Source: Parabacteroides sp. AD58
GTDB lineage: Bacteria; Bacteroidota; Bacteroidia; Bacteroidales; Tannerellaceae
Length of the DNA: 64,000 nt
Reading direction: 5' to 3'
Assembly: GCF_023744375.2 (NCBI RefSeq)
Contig: NZ_CP146284.1
Location: 1,302,001-1,366,000, forward strand
Position numbers and translations under genes: made by a program
Part shown: piece after piece, positions 54,527 through 62,437 of the stretch
Position numbering within the stretch: the stretch's first letter is position 1
Layout of the letters: every line of letters begins with the position of its first letter
The notes under the pieces: generated by a model
The model's database searches: none
The model's input: only the letters and a program-made list of their open reading frames with translations
What the model was told of the DNA's origin: nothing

Positions 54527-55761
54527 TGAGAAGTACATTTAAGGTATTGTTCTACGTGAAGAAAGGCAGTGAGAAACCCAACGGCAACCTGCCTTTGATG
54601 TGTCGCATTACGGTGGACGGAGAGATTAAGCAGTTCAGTTGCAAGATGGATGTTCCCTTGCGCCTGTGGGACGTGAAGAACAACCGTGCTTCGGGTAAGA
54701 GTGCCGAAGCGCAAAGAATCAACCGTGCCGTTGACAAAATCAGAGTGGAGATAAACCGCCGTTATCAAGAGTTGATGCAGACGGACGGTTATGTCACTGC
54801 TGCCAAGTTGAAAGATGCCTATCTCGGCATCGGTATCAAACAGGAAACCTTGCTAAAACTGTTTGAACAACACAACAGCGAATTTGCCAAGAAAGTGGGA
54901 CACAGCAGGGCAAAAGGAACATTCCGACGTTATGTTACCGTCTGCAAGCACATCCGTGAGTTCCTACCCCATACCTACAAGCGTGAAGATATTCCGTTAA
55001 AAGAGTTGAACCTCTCGTTCATCAACGACTTCGAGTATTTCCTGCGTACTGAGAAAAAATGCCGCACCAATACCATTTGGGGCTACATGATTGTGCTGAA
55101 ACACATTATTTCCATAGCGAGGAATGACGGTCGTCTGCCGTTCAATCCCTTTGCAGGGTACATCAACTCTCCCGAAAGCGTGGACAGAGGGTATATTACG
55201 AGAGAGGAGATACACACAATGATGAACACCGATATGCCCGACAAGACACACGAGCTTGTCAGGGATTTATTTCTGTTCTCCACCTTTACAGGTTTGGCAT
55301 ATTCCGATGTCAAGAACCTTACGGAAGACAACCTGCAAACATTCTTTGACGGAAATCTGTGGATTATCACCCGAAGAAAGAAAACTAACACGGAATCCAA
55401 TATCCGATTGTTGGATGTTCCCCGAAAGATAATAGAGAAGTACAGGGGTATGACAAGAGATAATAAAGTATTCCCCATGCCGAGTAACACGACTTGCAAC
55501 AAGAAGCTGAAAGCCATTGCCAAGTTGTGCGGTATAAAAGTCCACTTGACCTATCATGTAGCAAGACATTCGGCAGCGACCACTGTGCTGTTATCCAACG
55601 GAGTACCCATTGAAACCGTCAGCCGACTTTTGGGACATACCAACATAAAAACGACCCAAATTTACGCAAAAATCACAGCCCAAAAGATTAGTCAGGATAT
55701 GGAAACATTGTCGCACAAACTGGAGGATATGGAAAAGAACATTTGCAATGCCATTCAGTAA
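54526..55761 (+). CDS. Tyrosine recombinase integrase
   Basis: 411-residue Bacteroidetes-type integrase, which inserts and excises the element. An arm-binding N-terminal domain (about residues 1-90) and a SAM-like core-binding domain (about 105-205) precede the catalytic domain. In the catalytic domain the usual first Arg region reads TFTGLAYSDVKNL, with Ala in place of Arg as in several Bacteroides integrases. The remaining catalytic residues are clear: Lys in RRKKTNTE, HVARHSAAT (HxxR), LLGHTNIKTTQIYAK (His and Tyr). It starts inside a hairpin arm (see 54483-54526). Integration is into an 8-bp TTAAAATA core rather than a tRNA gene. Confidence 0.95.
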   Translation: MRSTFKVLFYVKKGSEKPNGNLPLMCRITVDGEIKQFSCKMDVPLRLWDVKNNRASGKSAEAQRINRAVDKIRVEINRRYQELMQTDGYVTAAKLKDAYLGIGIKQETLLKLFEQHNSEFAKKVGHSRAKGTFRRYVTVCKHIREFLPHTYKREDIPLKELNLSFINDFEYFLRTEKKCRTNTIWGYMIVLKHIISIARNDGRLPFNPFAGYINSPESVDRGYITREEIHTMMNTDMPDKTHELVRDLFLFSTFTGLAYSDVKNLTEDNLQTFFDGNLWIITRRKKTNTESNIRLLDVPRKIIEKYRGMTRDNKVFPMPSNTTCNKKLKAIAKLCGIKVHLTYHVARHSAATTVLLSNGVPIETVSRLLGHTNIKTTQIYAKITAQKISQDMETLSHKLEDMEKNICNAIQ

Positions 55762-55779
55762 CCCTTAAATCAAACGATA

Positions 55780-56169
55780 ATGAAAGAGGAAAGAAACATC
55801 ATAACAATGAACGAGTTCGGCAATGTAGTTATGCCGAAAGATATACAGGCAACCGCCATGAGTGAGTGGGAGCTTTGCGAGTTGTTCAATGTAACCGCCC
55901 CGACTATCAGGGCAGGGATAAAGACACTCTGCAAGAACGGCATTCTGAATGAGTGTGAGATAAGGCATACCATCCGACTGTCCGACAAGTGCAGCATGGA
56001 GGTTTACAGCCTTGAAACGATAATCGCCCTTGCGTTCCGTATCGGCACATACAGTGCGAAGCAGGTGCGCAATGCCGTTCTTGAAAGACTGTACTTGCGA
56101 AAAGAGAAAACAAGCATCTTCTTTTCGCTGAACACCAACGGCATAGCCAAAGCCGAATACTTCTCGTAG
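55780..56169 (+). CDS. Small element-encoded protein with a helix-turn-helix-like region
   Basis: 129 residues encoded 18 bp after the integrase. I do not recognise a named family. The middle reads like a winged or plain helix-turn-helix (MSEWELCELFNVTAPTIRAGIKTL), followed by a segment similar to RhuM-type proteins (VYSLETIIALAFRIGTYSAKQVRNAVLERLY). It occupies the place of the small open frames behind int in NBU elements. It could be an excision factor or a regulator; the evidence for either is positional. Confidence 0.65.
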   Translation: MKEERNIITMNEFGNVVMPKDIQATAMSEWELCELFNVTAPTIRAGIKTLCKNGILNECEIRHTIRLSDKCSMEVYSLETIIALAFRIGTYSAKQVRNAVLERLYLRKEKTSIFFSLNTNGIAKAEYFS

Positions 56170-56479
56170 CTGAATTGGTTGCACGACTGACGGAATCCAT
56201 TCATTCAGTCACGAATAGAGTAATCAAGCCAGCGTGTCAGCATATAATCTGACCGACATATCAACAGGAACTCCAATTTTTTCTCCCGAAAAGCGTAATC
56301 CCCACATTCGTTTTTTGGGAGTTTTTTCGTCTGTCCTGCCCGACTTCCGTTCCAAACCATTGAAAGTTTTTTCTTCGGGGGCTATTTGTCACCGTTCTGC
56401 CGCGTTTTGCGTAACAACTTATCCGATAAATGCTTATACTTTTGTAGCTGGTATTTTTCAAACTTAAAACCATTTGATT
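56170..56479. other. Intergenic gap before the helicase gene
   Basis: 310 bp with no supportable gene. It contains a probable -7 box TACTTTTG at 56437-56444, 36 bp before the helicase start, and two short G/C-rich inverted segments around 56278-56380 (GGGAAAAAAC-like and CCCGA motifs) without a clear stem. Confidence 0.45.
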
Positions 56480-57721
56480 ATGTCAGCTAACAAACAACAA
56501 GACAGCCACAGACCGCCATCGGATGGTGGCATGGCAAAGGAGGAATTCATCCGAGTGGGGACTACGCTTTACAAGATTGTGGAGCAGCCCAAACTGAACG
56601 GAGGGTATGTAAGGAAACGCATAGCATGGAACAACGAAACCCTGCGCCAAGACTACGGCAAGGACTACATCGGCAGCGTTCCCAAGTATGACGGCTTCTG
56701 CACCGTACCCGAACACATCGGCTACCATCCCGTGGTCGGCAAGTTCCTTAACCTCTATGAACCGATAGACCACCAACCTAAAGAGGGCGATTTCTCGCAT
56801 ATCCAATCTTTGGTAGGTCACATCTTCGGGGAGCAATACGAGTTGGGCATGGACTACCTACAACTGCTCTACTTGTACCCCATTCAAAAGCTGCCTATCC
56901 TGCTGTTGGTATCAGAGGAACGCAACACAGGCAAAAGCACATTTCTGAATTTTCTAAAACTCCTATTTCAGAACAATGTAACCTTTAACACCAACGAGGA
57001 TTTCCGTAGCCAATTCAATTCCGACTGGGCCGGCAAACTGCTTATCGTGGTGGACGAGGTGCTGCTCAACCGTAGGGAGGACAGCGAGCGGTTGAAGAAC
57101 CTAAGCACCACACTTTCCTACAAGGTGGAAGCCAAAGGCAAAGACCGTGACGAGATAGCGTTTTTCGCCAAGTTCGTGCTATGCTCCAACAACGAGTACT
57201 TGCCTGTAATCATTGATGCAGGGGAAACACGCTATTGGGTACGCAAGATAGACCGCTTGCAGTCTGATGATACCGACTTCCTGCAAAAGCTGAAAGCGGA
57301 GATACCCGCCTTTCTTCATTTCCTGCAACACAGAACACTATCCACCGAAAAGGAAAGCCGTATGTGGTTTGCTCCATCGCTGTTGCATACCGAAGCCTTG
57401 CAGAAGATAATCCGCAGCAACCGTAACCGACTGGAGATAGAGATGCACGAGCTGATACTTGACATCATGGATAGTGTCGGCACGGACACATTCTCGTTCT
57501 GCTACAACGACATTCTTCTGTTGCTGGTACACTCGCAGGTAAAAGTGGAGAAGCACCAAGTCCGAAAGGTGTTGCAGGAGTGTTGGAAACTTACGCCTGC
57601 ACCCAACGGACTGACCTATACCACCTACCAATTCAACTACAATCGGGAGTGTCGGTATGAGCCTGTAAAACGGGTCGGTCGTTTCTATTCTGTCACGAGG
57701 GAACAACTTGAATCCCTGTAA
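56480..57721 (+). CDS. DUF5906-like superfamily 3-type helicase
   Basis: 413-residue ATPase of the primase-associated helicase type found on plasmids, phages and mobilizable elements. Walker A is SEERNTGKSTFLNFL (about residue 150) and Walker B LLIVVDEVLL (about 188), followed by a sensor-like FVLCSNNEYLPV. It probably loads at an origin and works with the primase encoded further on, letting the excised circle replicate. The TTG at 56474 would add two residues; the ATG at 56480 is preferred. No primase domain is fused. Confidence 0.85.
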   Translation: MSANKQQDSHRPPSDGGMAKEEFIRVGTTLYKIVEQPKLNGGYVRKRIAWNNETLRQDYGKDYIGSVPKYDGFCTVPEHIGYHPVVGKFLNLYEPIDHQPKEGDFSHIQSLVGHIFGEQYELGMDYLQLLYLYPIQKLPILLLVSEERNTGKSTFLNFLKLLFQNNVTFNTNEDFRSQFNSDWAGKLLIVVDEVLLNRREDSERLKNLSTTLSYKVEAKGKDRDEIAFFAKFVLCSNNEYLPVIIDAGETRYWVRKIDRLQSDDTDFLQKLKAEIPAFLHFLQHRTLSTEKESRMWFAPSLLHTEALQKIIRSNRNRLEIEMHELILDIMDSVGTDTFSFCYNDILLLLVHSQVKVEKHQVRKVLQECWKLTPAPNGLTYTTYQFNYNRECRYEPVKRVGRFYSVTREQLESL

Positions 57722-57764
57722 TATCATTCTTTTTTTTGTTGAATTGATGAATAAGGATATAACT

Positions 57765-57923
57765 ATGCTGACAATAAACAATATACACTCTCAACAAAAT
57801 CTCAACAATCGAAAAGAGAAGTTGAGAGAGGAACAGCACCCGATTGTTGATTTCTCTTTTGGCGAGTGGTTTGTTGAGAAGATGTTGAGCAAATATCTTT
57901 CTGTAAATAAATGTGTTATATAA
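57765..57923 (+). CDS. Small element-encoded protein of unknown function
   Basis: 52-residue frame with an AAGGAT ribosome site 6 bp before the ATG (in-frame ATG also at 57747). The sequence (TINNIHSQQNLNNRKEKLRE, then HPIVDFSFGEWFVEKMLSKYL) is not recognised. It overlaps a dense set of inverted repeats, so the stretch may be an origin or a structured RNA rather than, or as well as, a gene. Confidence 0.4.
   Translation: MLTINNIHSQQNLNNRKEKLREEQHPIVDFSFGEWFVEKMLSKYLSVNKCVI
57788..57889. repeat. Iteron-like and interleaved inverted repeats (candidate replication origin)
   Basis: CTCAACAA occurs directly at 57790 and 57801, inverted at 57872-57879, and partly at 57884. Three perfect inverted pairs are interleaved: CTCTCAAC (57788-57795) with GTTGAGAG (57821-57828), CAACAATCG (57803-57811) with CGATTGTTG (57841-57849), and AAAAGAGAA (57812-57820) with TTCTCTTTT (57852-57860). 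The order is C-A-B-C'-A'-B', so they cannot all pair as simple hairpins. The place between helicase and primase genes suits an origin. Confidence 0.45.
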
Positions 57924-57975
57924 GCCATTCAACAAATCAACGTTTTTACAATCATCATCAAATCTATAGAATATC

Positions 57976-58944
57976 ATGAACATACAAGAAGTTAAACAAA
58001 TCAGAATCGCAGACTATCTGCAAAGTTTGGGTTACACGCCCGTCAAGCAACAGGGCAGCAGCTTTTGGTACAAATCACCGCTGAGAGAGGAAACGGACGC
58101 ATCTTTCAAGGTAAACACAGAACTCAACAAATGGTACGATTTTGGACTTGGCAAGGGCGGTAACATCATCGCATTGGCAGCGGAACTCTACCATACGGAA
58201 GATGTAACCTGCCTGTTGAAGCGCATAGAGGAACGGACACCATACATCCGCCCTGCATCGTTTTCTTTTGGCAAGCAGCAATCCGACAACCGCACTTATC
58301 GGGTATTAAGAGTTGGCGAGCTGTCATCACCTGCGCTCATTGCCTATCTGCAAGAAAGGGGGATAGACATTGAACTCGCCAAAAGGGAGTGTAAGGAACT
58401 GCGGTTTGAGAATGCCGACAAACCCTATTTCGCCATCGGCTTCCCGAATATGGCAAGAGGGTATGAAGTGCGTAATAGATACTTCAAGGGATGTGTCGCC
58501 CCGAAGGACATCACCCATATCCGACAGCAAAAAGAGCCACGAACCGTCTGTTATCTTTTCGAGGGCTTCATGGATTATCTCTCGTTCCTGACCATCCGAG
58601 TAAAGAACAATCCGCAACACCCACGATTGAATGCACAGGATTACGTCATTCTCAACTCCGTTTCCAACCTCTCGAAAGCGGAAAGCATATTGGCAACCTA
58701 TACCCGAATCGGCTGTTTCCTTGACAATGACACAGCAGGACGGAACGCATACGCCAACCTGCAACGGATGTTGGGTGACCGCTTGCAGGATATGTCGGTT
58801 CACTATGCAGGGTATAATGACTTGAACGAGTACCTGTGCAAAAAACTCTTGTCCCAATCGACAGAGCCGATAAAGGAGGAGAAGCAAGTACAATCCGCAA
58901 GGCGGATGATGCAGCCACCGAAAAAGAAAGGGCTGAAAATATAG
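57976..58944 (+). CDS. Toprim-domain DNA primase of the element
   Basis: 322-residue primase. The N-terminal 90 residues have the shape of a CHC2 zinc-binding domain (IADYLQSLGYTPVKQQG, SFKVNTELNKWYDFGLGKGGNIIALAAELY) but the Cys and His ligands are missing. The Toprim domain is at about residues 190-265, with YLFEGFMDYLSFL (Glu) and RIGCFLDNDTAGRNAY (DxD). It corresponds to the PrmN-type primases of NBU elements, which make primers for complementary-strand synthesis after transfer. The mob gene follows after 193 bp that contain the candidate oriT. Confidence 0.9.
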   Translation: MNIQEVKQIRIADYLQSLGYTPVKQQGSSFWYKSPLREETDASFKVNTELNKWYDFGLGKGGNIIALAAELYHTEDVTCLLKRIEERTPYIRPASFSFGKQQSDNRTYRVLRVGELSSPALIAYLQERGIDIELAKRECKELRFENADKPYFAIGFPNMARGYEVRNRYFKGCVAPKDITHIRQQKEPRTVCYLFEGFMDYLSFLTIRVKNNPQHPRLNAQDYVILNSVSNLSKAESILATYTRIGCFLDNDTAGRNAYANLQRMLGDRLQDMSVHYAGYNDLNEYLCKKLLSQSTEPIKEEKQVQSARRMMQPPKKKGLKI

Positions 58945-59015
58945 AGGGGAACAGGTTCGCTTTCCCAAGGGTATTTAGACAGAAATACCATAGCTTAATA
59001 GGGCGTTTTCTTCAC

Positions 59016-59070
59016 GCATTACACGGTAATGCTAAAAACTCCCTATCGAGCCAAAGGGAAATCCCTTTGG
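59016..59070. other. Candidate origin of transfer (oriT)
   Basis: Two perfect hairpins just upstream of the relaxase gene: GCATTAC-ACG-GTAATGC (59016-59032) and CCAAAGGGA-AA-TCCCTTTGG (59051-59070). Relaxases of the MobV family nick next to such an inverted repeat upstream of their own gene. The nick position is not known. Confidence 0.6.
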
Positions 59071-59137
59071 AAACCCTGAGAGCCAATGCCACAGGCAGAG
59101 AATACACTCATAACAATAACCGTAAAAATCAAACTAC

Positions 59138-60505
59138 ATGGGATATTTTTCATTGGACATAAAGAAAGCAAAAGGTTCATCGGACACCGTACAATCCGAC
59201 CATATAGAGAGAAGAATCATACCTAAAAACGCAGACCCGACAAGAACGCATCTGAACAGGGTACTTATAGAATACCCCGATGGCGTTCATGGCAGGGATG
59301 AAGCGATTGCCCACAGGCTGAACACGGCAGGCATCAAGCGGAAGATTACACATGACCAAGTCCGTGTAGTCCGAGTGGTTCTGTCGGGAACACATGAGGA
59401 CATGATGGACATACAGGAAAACGGAAGACTTGACGAATGGTGCAGCGACAGCATCCAATGGCTGCAAGCCACATTCGGCAGGGAGAACGTGGTTGCCGCC
59501 CATCTTCACATGGACGAGAAGACACCGCATATCCATGCAGCCATTGTTCCCATCGTGACAGGTGAAAGGCGCAAAGCCAAGAAAGAGCAGGAAGACGGCA
59601 AACGGAAGTATCACAAGAAAGCAAATACCGTCCGTTTGTGTGCCGATGACCTGTTCAACCGTCAGACCTTGATTGCGTACCACGACAATTATGCAAGGGT
59701 TATGGCTAAATACGGATTACAGCGAGGTGTGCGAGGTTCCGAAGCACGGCACACCACCACGACACAGTATTATCGGGACATACAGAAAAAGAACGCTGCC
59801 CTTGATGCAGAAAACAAGCGGTTACAGGAGCAGAAAACCGAAACCGAACAGGAACTCAGACAAGCCAAGAAAGAGGTACAGACCGAGAAACTGAAAGGTG
59901 CAGCCACCACCGCAGCGACCTACATAGCTGAAAGTGTCGGTTCTCTTTTCGGGAGCAACAAGGTCAAGACTTTGGAAAGGGAGAACACCGCCCTGTATCG
60001 GGAAGTTGCCACCCATGAGGAAACCATTGAGATACTGCAAAACCGCATACACACGATGCAAACCGAGCACAACCGCCAGTTGTTGGAAATACAGCAGAAT
60101 CACCGTAAGGAGATGGCGGAAAAAAGTGTCAGACACAAAGATGAAGTATCAGGTTTGAAACGCATTATCGAAAAGCTGTGTGCATGGTTTCCTATGGCAA
60201 AGGAAATTATGAGAATAGAGAGCCTGTGCCGCCTTGTCGGGTTCAATGAAAGGCAGACCACGACATTGACTTATGGTAAGCCTTTGATATACGAGGGCAA
60301 ACTTTATTCGGAGGAACATAATCGGAGTTTTACGACAGAAAGAGCAGGCTTTCAAGTGGTGAAAGACCCTGCGGACAAGTCTAAACTGACACTCGTAATC
60401 AACCGCCAGCCCATAGGCGAATGGTTCAGGGAACAGTTCGACAGGCTACGGCAGAGCATACGACAGCCAATTCAACCACAAAGGAAAAGTAGAGGAATTA
60501 CATAA
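59138..60505 (+). CDS. MobV/Pre-family relaxase
   Basis: 455-residue mobilization protein that nicks oriT and leads the strand into a recipient. The relaxase domain (about residues 1-200) has the MobV metal-binding motif AAHLHMDEKTPHIHAAIVP and an N-terminal segment with HIERR and THLNRVL. A long coiled coil follows (about residues 205-345; KNAALDAENKRLQEQKTETE), then a C-terminal domain of unknown role. The start ATGGGATATTTTTC fits just after the oriT region. It is convergent with mef, with a strong bidirectional terminator between. Confidence 0.95.
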   Translation: MGYFSLDIKKAKGSSDTVQSDHIERRIIPKNADPTRTHLNRVLIEYPDGVHGRDEAIAHRLNTAGIKRKITHDQVRVVRVVLSGTHEDMMDIQENGRLDEWCSDSIQWLQATFGRENVVAAHLHMDEKTPHIHAAIVPIVTGERRKAKKEQEDGKRKYHKKANTVRLCADDLFNRQTLIAYHDNYARVMAKYGLQRGVRGSEARHTTTTQYYRDIQKKNAALDAENKRLQEQKTETEQELRQAKKEVQTEKLKGAATTAATYIAESVGSLFGSNKVKTLERENTALYREVATHEETIEILQNRIHTMQTEHNRQLLEIQQNHRKEMAEKSVRHKDEVSGLKRIIEKLCAWFPMAKEIMRIESLCRLVGFNERQTTTLTYGKPLIYEGKLYSEEHNRSFTTERAGFQVVKDPADKSKLTLVINRQPIGEWFREQFDRLRQSIRQPIQPQRKSRGIT

Positions 60506-60521
60506 GTAGTTAAAACAGATT

Positions 60522-60567
60522 GCAATAAGCCTCCGATAATCGTATTTCCCTATCAGAGGCTTATTGC
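60522..60567. terminator. Bidirectional terminator between mob and mef
   Basis: GCAATAAGCCTC (60522-60533) pairs perfectly with GAGGCTTATTGC (60556-60567), and the stem extends inward with CGATA and TATC-type pairs. Confidence 0.85.
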
Positions 60568-60594
60568 TGTTTAGATTTAGTTACGTTTCATAAA

Positions 60595-61821
60595 TCATGA
60601 TTTTTGTTTTTGATTGTCGACCTTTCTAAGTTGTGGAAGACATAAGGCTATTATAGCGAGAAGCAGAATAGCCATACCTGAGAACAAAAACCAACGGTTT
60701 ACCCCGATTTGGTCTGCAAATGCACCCGACACTACCAACCCAAGCGGCATGGCAAACGACATGATGCTGCCAAGAAGTCCGAAAACACGCCCTAAATACT
60801 CGGGTTGTATCTGTTCTTGAAATAGCGCGGTCTGTACTCCATTATAGAATGGGGCAGAAAAGCCCATCAACGTACAACATATCGCAAATATCATAAAACC
60901 ATTGGTTGGTAGCAAGCCGGAAACAGTCAATGACACTCCCATAAGAAAGATAGAGCCGATGATATTTGCCATGCGCTTTTTGAAACCTCCCCATGCGCCC
61001 AATAGAAGTCCGCCCAACAACATACCAACTGCAAAAACAATTTCCACCACGGAAGCATGCAAGGTACTTCCCTCGAAATAATTCATACTCATCAGCGGAA
61101 ATAGCGCATTGATTGGCATATAAATGAACATATTGATTGCTCCTATCCAAAGCAATGTGAAAAGAGCTTTATTTTGTCGTATTGCGTTATAGCCAATGCG
61201 CAGTTCGGTGAAAAAGTTTTCTTGCTGCAGCGCTTCAATCGGTTGTTTTGGGATGTGAACCATTGCAACAGTGATACAGGCAATTATTGCTCCGAATACG
61301 TCAAGGGCAACCGCAGAATTCAACCCCCATTTTGCATAGAGAAAAGCGGCAATTGCCGGACTTAGGATGAAACTTGCCGATTGGATGGACTGGGTGTAGC
61401 CGGCACATTTGACTAACTGTTCTTCAGGCACTAAAAGAGGTGTTACCGCACTTAACGCAGGGGAATGGAATGCAGTGCCAACGCTTCTAATGAAGAGGAT
61501 GAGCATTACTATCCATACAGGTAGTTCCGCTGACAGGGAAATTACGGTAAGTACCAGTCCAGCACAAGCTATGATGACATCTGCACCAATCATGACCATT
61601 TTCCGGTTCCAGCGGTCAACAAGTACTCCGATTGCAGAACCTAAAACCGCTTGAGGTAGAAACCCAACCAAGGTCGCCATTGACAACACCATCGCAGACC
61701 CTGTTGTATTTGTCAGATGCCAGATGATGGCCATTTGAAGAACCCCACTTGTTATCAGGGACACAGCTTGCCCCGCCCATATTGTATAGAAATCTTGTTT
61801 CCAATTTCTGATTTTTTCCAT
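60595..61821 (-). CDS. mef(En2): Mef-type macrolide efflux MFS transporter
   Basis: 408-residue major facilitator exporter. It starts MEKIRNWKQDFYTIWAGQAV and has the Mef-family pattern (LSMATLVGFLPQAVLGSAIGVLVDRWNRK, the MFS motif A; YLGRVFGLLGSIMSFAMPLG). Twelve membrane segments are expected. The sequence and its place on an NBU-like element point to Mef(En2), the macrolide efflux protein described from NBU2; the exact allele needs a database check. The open frame extends to 61899, but the ATG at 61821 has a purine-rich AAAAGGAAAAA ribosome site and matches family starts. A lincosamide gene that accompanies mef on NBU2 is not present here. Confidence 0.85.
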   Translation of the reverse strand: MEKIRNWKQDFYTIWAGQAVSLITSGVLQMAIIWHLTNTTGSAMVLSMATLVGFLPQAVLGSAIGVLVDRWNRKMVMIGADVIIACAGLVLTVISLSAELPVWIVMLILFIRSVGTAFHSPALSAVTPLLVPEEQLVKCAGYTQSIQSASFILSPAIAAFLYAKWGLNSAVALDVFGAIIACITVAMVHIPKQPIEALQQENFFTELRIGYNAIRQNKALFTLLWIGAINMFIYMPINALFPLMSMNYFEGSTLHASVVEIVFAVGMLLGGLLLGAWGGFKKRMANIIGSIFLMGVSLTVSGLLPTNGFMIFAICCTLMGFSAPFYNGVQTALFQEQIQPEYLGRVFGLLGSIMSFAMPLGLVVSGAFADQIGVNRWFLFSGMAILLLAIIALCLPQLRKVDNQKQKS

Positions 61822-61951
61822 TTGAATTTTTCCTTTTATCTTTTGAATGTTTCTTGATTTTATAGCACAAAAAATCTCTCGACAAGCCTGAAATAGCATG
61901 CCGGATTACAAAGACAATGACATTCAAATCGAATTAATTAGATTTGAATGT
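61819..61951 (-). promoter_or_regulatory. Alternative RNA pairings in the mef leader
   Basis: In mef mRNA order: arm 1 ACATTCAAATC (61941-61951), arm 2 GATTTGAATGT (61920-61930), arm 3a ACATTCAAAAG (61840-61850) and arm 3b ATTCAAATG (61819-61827), which includes the start codon. Arm 2 is perfectly complementary to arm 1 and also to 9 nt of arm 3a and 8 nt of arm 3b, so pairing that frees or hides the mef start is mutually exclusive. Confidence 0.5.
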
Positions 61952-61958
61952 GGAAAAA

Positions 61959-62030
61959 TTACCAAGGTTTATGATATGCAATATTAACGGTGTTTTTACC
62001 TGTTAATATTGTACAATTGTTCATAATCAT
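61959..62030 (-). CDS. Candidate mef leader peptide, 23 residues
   Basis: A 23-codon frame (begins MIMNNCTILTGKNT, ends KPW) lies in the mef leader. It contains a hairpin formed by AATATTAAC (62002-62010 on the minus strand) and GTTAATATT (61980-61988), and it stops 7 nt before arm 1 of the alternative pairings. This is the layout of resistance genes controlled by translational attenuation. Ribosome site is weak. Inference from position and structure only. Confidence 0.4.
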   Translation of the reverse strand: MIMNNCTILTGKNTVNIAYHKPW

Positions 62031-62100
62031 ATTGAAAACCACTATATATGTTGCGACTTATCTTAATTGGGATGGTATTATATGCACACCGAATCCGCTG

Positions 62101-62108
62101 CAAAGTTA
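62101..62108 (-). promoter_or_regulatory. Probable -7 box of mef
   Basis: TAACTTTG on the minus strand, matching TAnnTTTG. A start near 62094 would give a leader of about 270 nt before mef. No good -33 box is visible. Confidence 0.5.
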
Positions 62109-62165
62109 CAATAAATTATTCGATTTTTGCACTAACTAAAGTAAAGAATTTCAATGCTTCCTGAA

Positions 62166-62240
62166 TTTTGCCTTTCCTTTTTTATCCAAATCTGCAAAAA
62201 ATAACGGCATAAGCAAATAGGTATATATCGAAAGGCAAAA
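62166..62240. repeat. Inverted repeat at the right end of the element
   Basis: TTTTGCCTTTC (62166-62176) and GAAAGGCAAAA (62230-62240) are perfect 11-bp inverted arms 53 bp apart. Role unknown. Confidence 0.45.
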
Positions 62241-62286
62241 AATGGCGAATACTGTTTGTATTGGATACTATATCAAAGATTTGTCG

Positions 62287-62294
62287 TATCTTTG
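62287..62294 (+). promoter_or_regulatory. Possible outward-facing promoter near attR
   Basis: TATCTTTG fits the -7 consensus and points toward attR and the host efflux genes. There is no open frame in the element downstream of it, and the nearest ATTG is 24 bp upstream rather than 20. Confidence 0.4.
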
Positions 62295-62429
62295 CACCTG
62301 AAAGAGTTATTTGATAGTAAAACACCGCAAAACGCTGAAAATCGCACGGTTTCCTAGTCGTTACCATTACTTTTCAGATACTCCGTTAAATGTTTATTCA
62401 TCAAACGGTTAGACGAAACCGTTCAGAAT

Positions 62430-62437
62430 TTAAAATA
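62430..62437. repeat. attR core TTAAAATA
   Basis: Second copy of the 8-bp core of attL. On its left is a 7-bp inverted pair, AACGGTT (62404-62410) and AACCGTT (62417-62423), which with CTAACGG at 54270-54276 may be integrase arm sites. Confidence 0.88.

Larger units (their letters stand above)
54257..62429 (+). mobile_element. NBU-like integrative mobilizable element, 8,173 bp
   Basis: The element is bounded by the direct 8-bp core TTAAAATA and carries, in order, a tyrosine integrase, a small DNA-binding-like protein, a helicase, a small unknown protein, a Toprim primase, a candidate oriT, a MobV relaxase and a reverse-oriented macrolide efflux gene. The int, primase and mob order follows the NBU elements of Bacteroides, and NBU2 is known to carry a mef gene. 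It has no conjugation apparatus, so transfer would need a helper. Imperfect inverted repeats (18 of 22 identical) lie at its ends (54261-54282 and 62377-62398). It interrupts the pump gene of the second RND operon. Confidence 0.9.

Noticed and set aside
58836..59162. 108-residue frame between primase and relaxase genes
   Set aside because: It overlaps both genes in another frame and spans the candidate oriT; its composition is unlike a folded protein.
60595..61899. Start of Mef at 61899
   Set aside because: The added 26 residues are basic and lack resemblance to Mef starts; the ATG at 61821 has a better ribosome site.
61900..62430. tRNA gene at the integration site
   Set aside because: No cloverleaf or TTCGA-type T-loop is seen; the target is clearly the pump gene.
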